NCBI GenBank assembly: GCA_004335835.1
Contig: RWJK01001507.1
Coordinates: 1-52,642 of the forward strand
Length of the DNA: 52,642 nucleotides
Source of the DNA: Scenedesmus sp. ARA3
Taxonomy: Eukaryota; Chlorophyta; Chlorophyceae; Sphaeropleales; Scenedesmaceae
Reading direction: 5' to 3'
Below are positions 1 to 11,480 of this stretch, in pieces (within the stretch, counting starts at the first letter, position 1; each line of letters starts with the position of its first letter). The position numbers and the translations under genes were made by a program. The notes below the pieces were generated by a model, which was given only the letters and a program-made list of their open reading frames with translations, did not search any database and had not been told where the DNA came from.

Positions 1-7
1 GACTGTG

Positions 8-740
8 GCAAACATGCCCGCCACAAGCAGCAGCTTGAGTAGCACAGCCAAGTTGTGTGGCGTGGTGTGTTGTGGCGTGGCGTGGTGTGTTGTGGCGTGG
101 GTAGTGTGGTGTGATTGAGCAGCATGTGCTGCCAGCGGCCGCTGCTTTGTTGTCAGCATCACACATGCGCATGTGAATATTTCTTCAATAGCTCTTCTGC
201 TTGACCCTGACTAACAGCACTGCTACTGCTAATACCCGTGCCTACCTTCCTGCATGCCATGCTGGTGTTGCACGTGAGTCATCCCATCACATGAGCCACG
301 CCAAGGCACAGTCCCCGTACAACCCGGCAGAACCCCTTCAGACGATCCAGAACATGGTGAGCTTGTGCCGCATCTTGCCCACCCAGAGCAGCAGCTTGTA
401 TAGCACAGCTAAGGTATGTGCAGTGGTATGGCGTGGCGTGCGACACTTGCTCCCTGTTGCTGCTCTAGGGAGTGTGGCACATCTTGCCCACCCACAACAG
501 CAGCTTGTGTAGCACAGCCAAGTTGTGTGCAGTGGTATGGCGTGGCGTGCGGCACTTGCTCCCTGTTGCTGCTCCTGGGAGTGTGGCACATCTTGCCCAC
601 CCACAGCAGCAACTTGCGCAGCACAGCTAAGGTGTGTGCAGTGGTGTGGCGTGGTGTGCGGTACTTGCTCCCTGTTGCTGCTCCTTGGAGTGTGGCACAT
701 CTTGCCCACCCACAGCAGCAGCTTGTCTAGCACAGCCATG
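8..740 (+). repeat. 109-bp array of an exon 3' edge plus donor
   Basis: The block 'catcttgcccaccca..agcagcagcttg..tagcacagc' starts at 371, 480, 589 and 698, exactly 109 bp apart, with a weaker copy at about 8-53. The 371 copy is the apparent coding exon end (AAG|gtatgt at 411-416). In later copies the donor reads ttgtgt (523) or gtgtgt (632), or is lost (about 738). The units between are GT-rich intron-like sequence. Confidence 0.85.
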
Positions 741-977
741 TTGCGCGCAGCGGGGTATGATGTTCTTGAGCCACACAATCCGCAACCTGCCAGCGGTCAC
801 AGTTCCTTCTGTGGTCACCCGGACACTGATCCTGAGGTCCTTCTGTCCTCTCAGGCTATTGCTCAAGCTATTGATGATGCTGATGAGTTTTTTTCTGCGT
901 TTTCGTCTGACGGTTTGGACGATGATGACTTGTTCTTCGATGTTTCCTCCCCCTATGAGCCTCTCGTTGGCTCCTGA
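201..977 (+). CDS. 3' part of an unrecognised gene with acidic C-terminus
   Basis: Two coding stretches are visible. The first runs open through 201-413 and ends in ...SSSLYSTAK before a good donor (AAG|gtatgtg at 414). The second, about 739-974 with TGA at 975-977, encodes an acidic tail (AIDDADEFFSAF, DGLDDDDLFFD). Between them lies an array repeating the first stretch's 3' edge with a 109-bp period. I could not find an acceptor whose phase joins the two stretches, so the exact junction is open. The start lies upstream of 201 or outside the window. I do not recognise the protein. The acidic, Phe-containing tail could suit a transactivation-type or protein-interaction segment, but that is only a guess. 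The gene is convergent with the minus-strand gene ending at 2183. Confidence 0.4.
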
Positions 978-1008
978 CTGGGGTTCCCACTCCTCGTTGA
1001 GTGGAGCA

Positions 1009-1023
1009 TGTAATGTAATGTAA
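1009..1023 (+). promoter_or_regulatory. Triple TGTAA poly(A) signal
   Basis: TGTAA occurs three times in a row (1009-1013, 1014-1018, 1019-1023), 32 bases after the stop at 977. TGTAA is the established poly(A) signal of chlorophyte nuclear genes. It fits termination of the gene on this strand. Confidence 0.7.
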
Positions 1024-1561
1024 TGGAATGGAATGCATACGCGGGTCGCCAACCTGTATTGTATTGTTTTTCATCAACTTTCCTTCTGTCCCTGACACTA
1101 ACTGCTACTGCTGGTGCATTTGCCTGTCTTGGTCTGGTCCCTACATGGGCTGCACCTGAGTCGGCTCAACTTAAGTAATGCCAAGGCGACGCAATGTGTG
1201 TATCACCAGGCACGGGGCATTCAGACATAGATGCTGATTATTATTTTCTATCTGGAAACTGCAATCTCACTCTGGACAAACCAAGCATGAGGTGCGCTTC
1301 AGCAGGCAGCCAACAATGTTGTGTGCAAGCGAATCGGCGCACCGTGCTGTGCTGCAGTTGTGCATGTGCAAGCGTGTCCGGCTGACAGTCTAGCAGCCTG
1401 CTTGTTACAAAGCATGCAACCCGCGCAACCAGCATGCTCCTGTCCGCCCTCCCTGCGGCAGCGTTGCCGCTTGAAGACCAGCGTATGCATCGCCAGGCGC
1501 GCTCATGTCACCACGTGGCCGCGTGCTTCAATGCATACCACGCATCACCAACCAAAGCTGC

Positions 1562-2670
1562 CATTGCCAGGCCAAGGTATCAGGAGTCCCACTCGGAGTG
1601 GATCAGCATGGATCCATGACAGACTTTAGTCTGGCAACAGCAACACACACTGGCAGCGCCCGCTGCTTCACGATTTGTGTGTTACACGACGGGAATACAG
1701 CCCGTTTTCGAGCCAATGACAGCCTCATTGGGCAACCACCTGATCCATCAGCCATCCACTGGATTCGGCCAGTTACTCTAGCGCATTGGCAAGCTGCACT
1801 ATGGCAAGCAGCCCCTTATCCTGACTACACGTACAACAGCCCTCCTCCGCTTAGCCACTGCACGGCATCCTTCTGCACCGTCAATTCCAAAGCTCCTCCA
1901 GTCAAACATGGTCAACACATTGCGCCCAGCAGACTTGGTGATACTAAAACAGGTTGACGCAGGAGGTTCAGCCATGGTGCTTTGGGGGGCGCCAACCAGC
2001 CATGTGAGTGCGCATTAAGTTGCATTATGCTTCACTGCAATGTCTTTTGGCTGCAACTCATAATACAGACGCCACTCGCTGTCCTTTGAAGTTTACCAAC
2101 CACGCAAGGCCACACAGGCACACCCTGCAAGCAGCAGCTGCCATTGGCACGGCCCTTCCCAATAACATGCTGCTGCAACTCATCACTTCTTGGCGTACTG
2201 GATGCTGTCTCGCTTCTGGCTGACACCGCCTGGCTTCTGCTTGGCTGCCTCGCTGCGTGCCAGCTCGGGGGGCACCACCGCCTTGCTCTGCCCACACAGT
2301 CAAACCTGGTCAACGCACTGCACCTGGCAGACACTACATTGGCCGTTCCTGGCAATACAGCCAACCTGCAAGCCCAGCTAGGCACACCCAGCAGGCTGCA
2401 GCAGCTGCCGCCACCCTCGTCCTCAACATCTGCTGCCACAGCTGCTTCTTCCATGTCCCTCCTCACTTCTTGGCGTACTGAATGCTGTCCCGCTTCTCGC
2501 TTCAATCCGATTGGTGGGCCACCAGGGCTGCCAGGCCTGAGTACCAAGAGGCCCAATCCATGTTCAAACTTCAGTCAGGCAGCACGACATGCTCAACGAA
2601 CACGCCACGCCAGCTGCATCATTCCACCAGGGCTGCCAAGCCTGAGTACCAGGAGTCCCACTCCATGAAG
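1562..2670 (-). repeat. Decayed copies of the last two exon ends
   Basis: The end of exon 5 (GGACTCCTGGTACTCAGG.., 2619-2670) recurs at about 2520-2560 in the following intron and, weaker, at 1562-1610 in the 3' flank. The end of exon 6 (codons for DSIQYAKK plus TGA, 2183-2210) recurs at about 2461-2490. The intron 2288-2627 is therefore largely a fused copy of both exon ends. Confidence 0.75.
1663..1772 (-). repeat. Dispersed repeat copy a (carries TGTAA on minus strand)
   Basis: About 105 bp match 11481-11580 in inverted orientation at roughly 85%, and partly match 23178-23254 and 26058-26082. On the minus strand it carries TGTAA (plus-strand TTACA at 1682-1686), placed about 500 bp downstream of the stop of the minus-strand gene at 2183. 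Confidence 0.75.
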
Positions 2671-5600
2671 TCTGGTACAGCACCAGCACACTGCTGCTGC
2701 TGCTCATGCTGCTGCTCATGCTGCTGCTCAACAAAGCAGCCAGCAACAGCAGCATGCCCACTGAAGACAGCATCACTTGCTACACCAGACATGCCATTAG
2801 CGGCAATCAGCCCCACGCCAGCCGCAGCACTTGCTGAGCTCTGCAGCATGCCACCTTTGATCAGTGAAAGGCCCTCTACTGTTGCGCTGCGGTCACCGCC
2901 ATCACCTCCTGCACCACGTGCATCACATTCATCAGCAGCACTGCTTGCCAGCTGCTGCCCTTGCCTGCCAGGGCCTAGCAAGCTGCAGCCAGCACCCTGC
3001 AGCTGCTCAGCAGCACAGGCAGCATTGCTGTTGGTGCCACTGCTGCCACCCAAGCCCTGCCATGGCAGCTCTACAAGCGCCTCACTGCCCTTGCCGCTGC
3101 CGTCACCAGTGCCCCTCCAGCTGTGTGCATTACTCGTGCAAGTCTGCTGGCGCGCTGTACTGCAGCTACCAGTTGCTGCTGTCACGGCGTCTTCAAGCAG
3201 CAGCCCTTGCAGCAGCCCGCACACAGAAGCTGCTGCCGCCTGACCAGCAGTTGCTGCTGCCGCTGCTGTGTTTCGACCAGGCTTCTCTGTGCTGCTGCAC
3301 CCCATCTGCTGCTGCTGCAGGCGCGGCAAGGGGCGCGGCCGCAGCTGGCTCCTCAGCTGCTGCTGCAGCGCCGTGAGCGCAGGGCAGTCTGCTGCTGCCA
3401 GCTGCTCAGGCAGGCTGGCTTGCTGCCCTGGGGCCTTCAGCTTGGGCAGCTTGGCTGCACAGCAAGTGAAAGGCAAGCACATGTCAAGTAAAAGGTCACA
3501 TTCAGGTCCAAGGCACACTTGAGCCCTGGGGCCTTCAGCTTGGGCAGCTTCGCTGCACAGTGACAGCAATGGCAGATAAAAGTGATAAAAGTGCAAGTCA
3601 AGTAGAAGATGAGTCATATCCCAGGTAAGTCAAAGGCAAGCAGCAGGCATGAGCGGTTGCACGGCACACCAGCGCAAAGGTCAGCTCCATGCCCCTGCAG
3701 TGTTATCGCTTGGCTGTTTGCTGTGCTTGCAATAACAGTGTTGCAGCAGCTGCTGGTAGCCATCAAACAGCACATGCACAGTTGCATTGTCCGCTGGCGC
3801 CTGTGGCATACACAGAAGCCCTCTTGCTGCCCACCTGCCAGGGACTTGACACTGGCCCAGGGCATGCCGGCAGTGAGGCCCACATCTTGCGCTGCAGGCA
3901 GCTCAGCAAAGCTGGGAGCCACAGGGCCCTGCGCAGTAACAGCAGGCAGTCACGCAAGTGAAGGCAGCACGGTTAGTACTGGCATCAGGTGTGAGTGTTT
4001 TAGCAGCTGCGAGTATGAGACTGCGTGAGAGGCGGAACCACTGTCAATCAGGCAGGTTAGACAGCATGTGCCCTGAGCTTGGGCCTAGGAATGCTGCTGG
4101 GCAGCCTACCTCCATGGGGGTGCTTGGTGCTGCCCAATCAGCCTGTGCTGCGCTGGCATCAGCTACTGCCGCTGCTGCGGCAGGCATGTCTGCTGGTGTT
4201 GTGCCGGTGGTGCCTCCTGCTTCTGCATGCTGCTGCTGCTGCTGCGTCTGCTGCTGCTTCTCCTCGTCCACGCACTTGTCGCTGGCCGCTGCATGCCCTG
4301 CTGCTGCAACTACATCACCAGCTGGTGACAGCCGCGGCTGCTGCTGCTGTGCCAGCTGCAGCTTCATGCTGCCGGATCCTGCTGCTGCTGCTGTTGGTGG
4401 TGGTCGCTCTTGGTCTGGCTCAGCTGCTGCACCCACAAGGCCACTGACTGCTGCCGGTGATGCCGCCAAGCCTCCACAGGCTTCGGATGCCGCTGCTGCT
4501 GCAGCCTGACTTGTGGCTGCTGAGGTTGCAGGGAGATGAAGTGACGCACTGGGCCTCCCGTGCAGTGCTAGTGCTGCTGCGCCTAGCTGTGCCTCGCTGC
4601 TGCACTCTTCAATGACACTCACACACGCAGCATCACCGGTGCCTGCTTCAGCCACTGCGGCAGTGGTGTCTGCGCCTGCTGCTGCTGCCGCTCCTGCAGG
4701 CGTGTGGTCAACAGTGACAGCTGTGGCCTCCAAGCCACAGCTCGCCAGCAGCTGCTGGCTCAGTGCCTCTGACCCAGGGCACTCAGCTTCAGCTACTGGT
4801 GGTGCAGCAAAACCTGCTGCTGCTGGTGATGGTGGTGCGGCCTTTGAGTCTGCTACTGGAGCAGCAGCAGCTGCTGCTGCTGCTGCTGATGGCTGTAAGG
4901 AAGTTGCCCTGGGCGAGTCTGCTGCTGGAGAACCTGCTGCTGCTGCTGATGGCCCCGCAGGAGTTGCAGCTGTGCTAGCTGCCATTGCTTCTGTGATGGT
5001 GCTGTCAGCGGCAGGTGCCTGCACATCCCGCTTCTGAATGCCCAGGTGAGTGCTGCGCCGCTTGCGCTGCAGCTGCGGCTGCTGCTCCTGCTTCTGATCT
5101 AGCTGCATCTGCACATCCCGCCCTGCGCTGCAGCTGCCGCTAGCAGTGCTCCCACCCACAGCAGCAGCAGCTGCTGCTGCTGCTGCCTGGCTTGCAGGAA
5201 AGAGGGAGGACAGTGTGCCTGGCCCTCCTGCAAGCGCAGGGGCCTTAAAGCTCCTGCTTCCTGCAAGTGCAGCCGCTGCTGCTGGTGTGCGCGCACTGTT
5301 ACTGCTGTTTGTGCTGGTGGTGGCAGCACTGCTGTTAGCAGGGGCAGTCACAGCAGGTGCAAGCAGCCTGCGCCGCTTTTGAAGGGGCAGCTGCAGGCTT
5401 GGCAGGATGAGGGATACAGAGGTCCCTGCAGCTGCTGCAGGCTCTGACACCAGCTCCGTGGCTGCTGTAATGGCTGTTGCTGCTGTTGCTGCTGCTGCGA
5501 AGCTGCTTGCAGGAACTGATGCTGCTGCTGTGCTGGCAGGTGCTGTGAAGCTTGGCGGGCAGCGGAGCAGCCTTGCAGGACTGCCTGCAATCAAAGCTGT

Positions 5601-6193
5601 AGGTGCCGCAGATGCTGTTACAGCAGGTGGAGCTGCTCCTGCTGCTCCTGCTGCTGTTGGTGCTGCTGCTGATGGCGTGCATGCAGCTGCCTGGGGCTTG
5701 CCAGTGCGCAGCACTGGCAGCTTAAAGGGACGAGCTGCAGGCCTCTGCAAGCTGGGCGTGATTTGACCAGGCTGTGATGCTTTGGAGATGTTTGCTGCGC
5801 CGGGTACCTGGGCAGTGGGATATCAGCAGCATCAACAGCAAGGTGCTCAGCTGTCCTGCAAGCAGCAATGCTGCCAGCACCTGGGAGATCCTGCCTCAAG
5901 TGGAAGCTGGTCTGCTGGGCATGCTATGCAGCGTATGCTGTGCTGCTGTTGCTGGTGAGAGTCTCACTCACTGGTTTCCCTGCTGCAGGCTTGTCCTGCA
6001 GGGCTGTCCCTTCATTTGCAGCAGCTGAAGCACTGGCATCTGCAGTTCCTGCTGGCAGTGCCGATGGCTGTTTGAAAGGCAGCCTCACTCTGAAGTGTGC
6101 CCTGCCACTGGGTACCGCGGGAGGGTCCATGATGTGGTGTTGCTTGAAGTATTGCTGGGCCAGATGCAGTGTTTCGGCATGGCTTCCGAGCAC
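2183..6193 (-). CDS. Unrecognised Ala/Gln-rich protein with basic NLS-like motifs
   Basis: Six exons join in phase on the minus strand: 6193-5972, 5890-5808, 5751-4110, 3928-3835, 3454-2628 and 2287-2183, ending ...KRDSIQYAKK* at 2183. That is 2973 nt, 990 residues, from the first exon I can place. That exon follows a tgcag acceptor, so the true start lies upstream, perhaps near 6400-6500, and is unresolved. Exon 3 is long and low in complexity (poly-Ala, poly-Gln) with basic clusters QKRRRL and QRKRRS, suggesting nuclear location. Better conserved-looking segments are HAETLHLAQQYFKQHHIMD at the visible N-terminus, the 31-codon fourth exon with PWASVKSLA, EWDSWYSGLAAL at the end of exon 5, and the Lys-rich last exon. 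I recognise no family. It is divergent from the coiled-coil gene at 6976. Confidence 0.7.
3440..3560 (-). repeat. Duplicated acceptor and 5' edge of exon 5
   Basis: 'tgtgcag|CCAAGCTGCCCAAG' (exon start 3454) is preceded 98 bp upstream by 'tgtgcag|CGAAGCTGCCCAAG' (3552). Only the 3454 acceptor keeps the reading frame with exon 4; the copy would enter out of phase. Confidence 0.75.
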
Positions 6194-6975
6194 CTGCAAG
6201 TTTAAACAAACCCCAGACCCTGTCTAACCAACTACCCTGCCTGGGGGCACATGCTGCCAAACCATCTCGTGCATTGCACCTGACTTTATTGCGCTGGTTA
6301 CGTGCATCGCTTATCAAGACCGCTATCTGCGCCCACCTGTCCAGACCTGCTGACCCGTTTGGTTGGACAGTGAGCGACGAGCGTACCCTCACCAGCTGCC
6401 CGTAATCCTGTCACGTATTGGTTTACCAGCCGGCTCGTCCAAATAGGCTGCTACGGCTATCTGCTGTTCCCGTGCCCGAAACTAGTCCTCGCATCAGCAT
6501 CCCTGGGTGCTGGAAGTGCGTCAAGACGATTGTAAACCTGTAGCTCATGCAGGTGGGTGCCGTGTAAGGAAGCAGTGTCTGATGCTGGCGTTCGCAGGCG
6601 TTCGACACACTCAGCAAGAGGGGTTTGATGGTGCTGCTTGCAGGGGGTGGCATCGACCTCCAAAGCAGCGAATAGGGCATTTTGCAGGCCTTCCCGGCCT
6701 TCTCGGGCCCATGTAACGCGGGCGTTCGCCCAGGTAAGCTGCTGTGCTTCAACTCACCCCTCACGCCTCAGCGCCGAGGATCAGAGCGTGCTGCATAGCT
6801 CAAACGACGATCTATCGCCATGGAAAGCATCACGAAGCTGCAGCGTGCCTGCAGAAGCCTGCATGCAGTCTGGCGGACTTTTCTGTTGGGGTGCAGCTGC
6901 TGTTGTTGGGCCTCGACTGGGGTGCTGGTGCTGAAGCCGCAATCGTTGTCACTGCACTCGTAGGCTGAGAGGCGC
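6194..6975. promoter_or_regulatory. Intergenic region between two divergent genes
   Basis: This 780-bp stretch separates the minus-strand gene (first placed exon at 6193) from the plus-strand ATG at 6976. It should hold the start of the minus gene and the promoter(s) of both. I see no clear TATA box. An in-frame TAG sits just upstream of 6976. Confidence 0.4.
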
Positions 6976-9507
6976 ATGGTGCGCCTCACAGTTGCTGGGC
7001 CTCCAGATGGACAGCCACCTCGTGTCATTGAGGTGGATGATCCGCTGTCATCGCCTGCTGAGCTGATCGTCACCAGCGAGGTGCCGATCCAGAAAGCAGG
7101 CATCACCAAGTCGGAAGCCAGGGAGCAGGCAGCCATCATCCAGTGAGTGGCGCAGGCAGCAGCAGCAGCAACAACAGCAGCAGCAGCTGGCTCTATTGCC
7201 AGGCAGAGGCAGCTGTAACAGCGGTGGCAGTGGCAGCAGCAGGCCCAGGCGGCATGCGTTCGCCAGCGGTTGGCTGCAGTCGCCAGCAGCAGCAGCAGCT
7301 GTCGTTTCGTTTTCCTGGATGTTGCAAGGTGGTAAAACAGTAGCTCGCATCAACAGTCACAAACTGCTCCCATGCTGCAAATGTGCACTTCACCACATGC
7401 TTTGTACCTCAAACCATGTGAGCAAAGCGTTCGGCGCGTGCAAGTGTGCATCGTGCAGTCTCACTCAGCCGCACTGTGTGAGCAACTACTGTGCACTTGC
7501 AGCGCTCAGAGAGGCAAAAACATCCCCCCGATCAAAGAATTCCTCGCTAAGCCAAATGTTTCAGGTGTATTGTTGCATGATGCTTACTCACTCAGTGGTG
7601 CTGTGCGCTTTACTGTGCACCTGCAGGGCTCAGCGAGAGGAGATCACCAGCCTGCGCAGGGCCCTGGCTGAGACGCAGGACGTGATGTACAAGGGCAAGT
7701 CGGCTTACAACGACGTGGTGCAGACCAAGGACATGCAGATAGCACAGGTGCGCACACACAGCTGTGCAGCGGCGATTGCAAGTAGCTTGGGCTGCTGTTC
7801 CCTGCAAGTCAGAGTCATCTGACAACTACGCCCCACCCATACCTGTGCGCCTGCTCACGTTGATGAGCAGTAACTCCAGCTGGTGCAATTGTTCCCGCGT
7901 TCTGTATTGCTGCTGTCGTGTCGTTCTATCATTGTTATTTGCCGTTGCTTCTATACCAGCTTGTGACCAGCTGCGTGTGCGAGCGCCGATACAGTCGGGC
8001 CTGTTCTCTGACCAACCATTGCTGATTTTTGTGCTATTCTCACCGCTGTATGAGCTCGCAGCAAACGGTGTACGTGAGCGCGCCCGCCTACGGCAGGAGC
8101 TGAGCGAGATGCAGCAGGAGATGCAGGGCACCAAGCGCAGCTGCCTTTCCCAACTGCAAATATAGATGCTGTTCTGATGTTGCAGCTGCAGAAGCTGGCG
8201 GCCAGCTGCGTGCGCGAGCGCCAACCTCTTTTGAAACCAGCTCATTCTCCCTTACTCACCAGTTGGTTTGGCCGTATCCACCCTGCATTGCAGCTGTACG
8301 AGCTTGCAGCAAGTGGCGTGCGTGAGCGTGCGCGGCTGCGGCAGGAGCTCTCTGAAATGCAGCAGGAGATGCAGGGCACCAAGCGCCAGCTGCACGCGTT
8401 CATGGCCAGCCTGATGCAGCTCAAGAACAGCATGGACAGCGCGGGGGATGGCGACATGGAGCATGCGCTGGAGCTGCTGCAGGCCAGCAGCTGGACGGCC
8501 AGCCTGCAAGGTGAGTTTTGGGTGTTATGTTTCTTTATGTTTGCTGTTGGACGGCAGTTTGGATGGTGACATGGAGCACGCGCTGGAGCTGCTGCAGGCC
8601 AGCAGCTGGACGGCCAGCCTGCAGGGTAAGTTCAATGATACTGATGCTGTTACGTGACTGGGCATTAGTTATGTCTGGGCATATGAGCACGCGCTGGAGC
8701 TGCTGCAGGCCAGCAGCTGGACCGCCAGCCTGCAGGGTGAGTCTGAGATTTTATGTGCTGTAATATCTGCCGCTTTATCTGTTATCTGCTGTTACGCTGG
8801 GGCGGGGACATGGAGCATGCACTGGAGCTGCTGCGGGTCAGCAGCTGATAGCCGTTGACCGTCGCTGTGCCTTGACCGGCGCCATGCATTGACTAGTGCT
8901 GTGCGTTTGACCAGCCGCAGGCTGGCAGCCAACTGCAGGCGGTTTTCTGCATCACTGCTGACCTCTCTGGCTGCTGCTGCTGCTGTGGTGTTGCTGCAGG
9001 GTCGCTGCCGCCCCTGTCTGCGGACGAGGACGTATACATGCAGCTGGTGCAGATGCAGAAGCTGAGCAACACGCTGGTGCAGGACATGAAGGAGTGAGTG
9101 ATGAATGGCTGCTGGGCTTTTGCGTTTAGTTTGCATTGCTTCATTTGCATTGGCAGCGCAGTGACACAGCTGCTTGCAGTGCAGCATGCAGATGCCTTGG
9201 AGCTGCACCAAATGCTTGCTGCTGGCCTGCAAGTCTGCATGCCTAGTTTTGCAGCGTACTGCGGGCGTGCAGCGCATGGCAGTGAGCCAGCAGCCGCCGA
9301 GGCACGTGGATGATCTGCACATCTAAGCGTAGCACTTGCTCCAGCTCAACTTATGCAGCAACGTGTGCGCCGCGCATGCACCCTGTTGCTGTATGAATTG
9401 ACAGCTTGTATCCGCAACAAGCAAGCGCCGTAAGCAGGTTGCCTCTGCTGGCATCGTTCAGTATGCGCGTGCAGTACTCAGGCGTGTCATACACCTGACC
9501 ATCTCTG

Positions 9508-9558
<51 letters not shown>

Positions 9559-10181
9559 GTTCACTCAGGGATGAGGAGCTGATGCAGCAGGGCTTGGAGC
9601 CCCGCAGCCGGCCAAACAGTTATGACAGCCTTGAAAGCCTTGACAGTATGGACTCAATCGACCTGCCAGTCACGCCACGCAGCAGCAGCTTAAGCAGCAG
9701 CAGCAGCAGCAGCAGCAAGCCACCAGTCAGCAGCGCCCCCAGCATCAAAGCTGCAGCACCAGCAGCAGCCAGCAGCAAAGCAGCAGCACCAACGCCAGCA
9801 GCAGCTGCCGCGAGCAGCAAGGTAGCAGCGCCGGTGCCTGCGGCAGCGAGCAGTAAGGTAGCAGCTCCGACACCAGCAGCTGGCAGCAGCAGCAGCGCAC
9901 CGGCAACGCCGCGTGCGCCTGGTGCGGTGCCTGCTACGCCAAGCAGTGCACCTAGCAGTGCACCAAGCACACCAAAGCAGCCGCCAGTGCAGCCGCAGGC
10001 GCCAGCCCAGCCAGCAGCAGCTCCAGCAGCAGCACCTGCAGCACAGCCAGCAGCGCAGCCGCAGCAGCCGCCCAGCAAGCCAAAAAGCAACGGCGGCGCG
10101 CCCAACTTTTTCCCGGGGCTTGGCGGGAACGGCAACAGCAGCAACGGCGGCGGGGGCTACTACAAAACCTGGAAGTTCTGA
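6976..10181 (+). CDS. Coiled-coil protein with Ser/Ala/Pro-rich tail
   Basis: Five exons join in phase: 6976-7142, 7627-7747, 8294-8510, 9000-9093 and 9569-10181 (1212 nt, 403 residues). The ATG at 6976 is chosen because TAG precedes it in frame. Exons 2-4 encode an amphipathic, coiled-coil-like stretch rich in Glu, Gln, Arg and Leu (QREEITSLRRALAETQDVMY, RARLRQELSEMQQEMQGTKR, YMQLVQMQKLSNTLVQDMKE). The last exon holds a Ser/Asp patch (SYDSLESLDSMDSIDLPVTP), about 110 residues of Ala/Ser/Pro/Gln repeat, and a Gly/Asn-rich end closing with YYKTWKF. A structural or scaffolding role is inferred from the coiled coil only. Degenerate copies of exons 2 and 3 fill the introns. The 3'UTR probably runs to TGTAA at 11419. 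Confidence 0.8.
7486..7680 (+). repeat. Duplicated 5' edge of exon 2
   Basis: 'tactgtgcacttgcag|CGCTCAGAGAGG' at 7486-7515 mirrors the real acceptor region 'tactgtgcacctgcag|GGCTCAGCGAGAGG' at 7611-7640, about 120 bp downstream. The copy decays after the first 15-20 exon bases. Confidence 0.8.
8043..8350 (+). repeat. Truncated copies of exon 3 5' half
   Basis: Exon 3 starts at 8294 (LYELAASGVRERARLRQEL). A copy at about 8046-8148 has the same codons (ctgtatgagctcgcagcaaa..) through QGTKR, then stops matching. A shorter one at about 8186-8225 (cagaagctggcggccagctg) matches only the first 30 bases. Both lie upstream in the intron. Confidence 0.85.
8448..8855 (+). repeat. Tandem copies of exon 3 3' edge plus donor
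   Basis: The exon end (gagctgctgcaggccagcag..ctgca(a/g)|ggt(g/a)ag) occurs at 8469-8515 (real), about 8583-8631, 8693-8741 and, decayed, 8820-8850. Spacing is 110-125 bp. Copies 2 and 3 keep a usable donor. None has a clear in-frame acceptor of its own. Confidence 0.85.
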
Positions 10182-11423
10182 GGGTTCTGGGGTTCTCGGG
10201 GTTTGAGGGGCTGATGGGCAAGAACCAGTGGGGTTTAGAGTGGGGTTCAGCAGCTTGTCGTGTTTGGGCAGTTGCTGCGTGTGGTGGTGTTTTGGCGACG
10301 CCTGTTAGCCCAGTGGTGGTGTGGTTTTGCTGCAGGCTTCAGGCAGCTGCGGTGTGTTAGGATGAAGCATGTCAAGGGGCTGCAGAGCATAGTGTGGGAT
10401 GCATGGGTATGCATAACGCAGCATGTCTGCCAAAGCTTGCGGATGCTGCGTGTTTCCTGGCTGCAGCGTGCTCAAGTTTGATGCGCAGCTGCTGCACACA
10501 TCACCTGTCAGCACTACTGCCGGTGTGGGTGCAGTGCATGAGGGCACACTGCCCATTTGTCCAAGGTTTGCTTGCACGATACCTCTGCACTGCAGTTCCC
10601 GCACTGCAGCCCCTGCATTGCAGCTCCTGCTCTGGTGTCCTTGAGCATGACTCTGGTTGCTGCAGACCCTGTTGCCGAGCCTGTTTGTGAGGCAGCAGCA
10701 AGGCTTCAGTGTCAACTTGGGACCTGCGGCACCTTGCCTGGTGGCCTGTTCATCCCCATGTGCATATGTGCATGCTGTTGCTGTTTGGCCTGCGTGTGTC
10801 GGACGAATGCTGCAGGCCGCGTTCTGGTTCTGTGTCGCGTCTGTGTGTTGTTCTTTCTGTGTGTCATACGCGCTGCTGGAGCCACGGCAGCAGCAACTGC
10901 CAGGTTGTTGTTGTGCCGTGTTTCAGCAGCATGCTACTTGCGTGTGTGTTGCGCGAGTATGTGTCGCAGTCTGAGGCTGTGGCTCTGTGTGTTCCGCCCT
11001 GTTGAGCTAACTTCTTGTATTGTATGCATCAGTGTGGTGTTTGGTGTTTGTTATGCACGTGTTATGTACGCATTGAGGCGGGGAGTATCAGGCATTCCTG
11101 TGTGTGCTTAAGCTAGTGACTGTTTTTGAAGGCGTACAAGTTGTCGTGTAGTTGCTGGGACCAGCGTGCAACCTGCCATGCTGTCTGGCCATGCATGCCC
11201 GTTAGTGAACCAGGCCTGCAGGATTTGCTGCTTCAGCTGCCTCTGTTTGAAGACGTATGCATGTTCTTTGGCCGATAATGGGCCAAGCACGCACCAGCAT
11301 GATGCTGCCATGCGTTGTGGGCCAGCTCGCGTCTATGTTGGGAAGGGGGTATGAGCGCCCTTAGCGCAATCTGGCCATGGGCAGGTGGTTCAAGGAGTGC
11401 TTACGGCACTTGAGTGCTTGTAA
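10182..11423 (+). other. Probable long 3'UTR
   Basis: About 1.24 kb of GT- and TGC-rich sequence follows the coiled-coil gene, without convincing coding potential. The first TGTAA on this strand after the stop is at 11419-11423. Confidence 0.45.
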
Positions 11424-11480
11424 TTTGCTGGCTGTTGTCCTTCTGGTGCTCCAGGCGAGGCTGAATCATGGTCACTGGCC

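Noticed and set aside
2482..3243. Plus-strand open frame of about 250 codons, Ala/Ser/Cys-rich
   Set aside because: It mirrors the minus-strand exon 3454-2628, whose splice phases and termini fit a real gene. The CTG/CAG bias opens several frames at once.
4612..5037. Plus-strand Ala-rich open frames opposite the long exon
   Set aside because: They are reflections of GCT/GCA codons on the minus strand with no independent signals.
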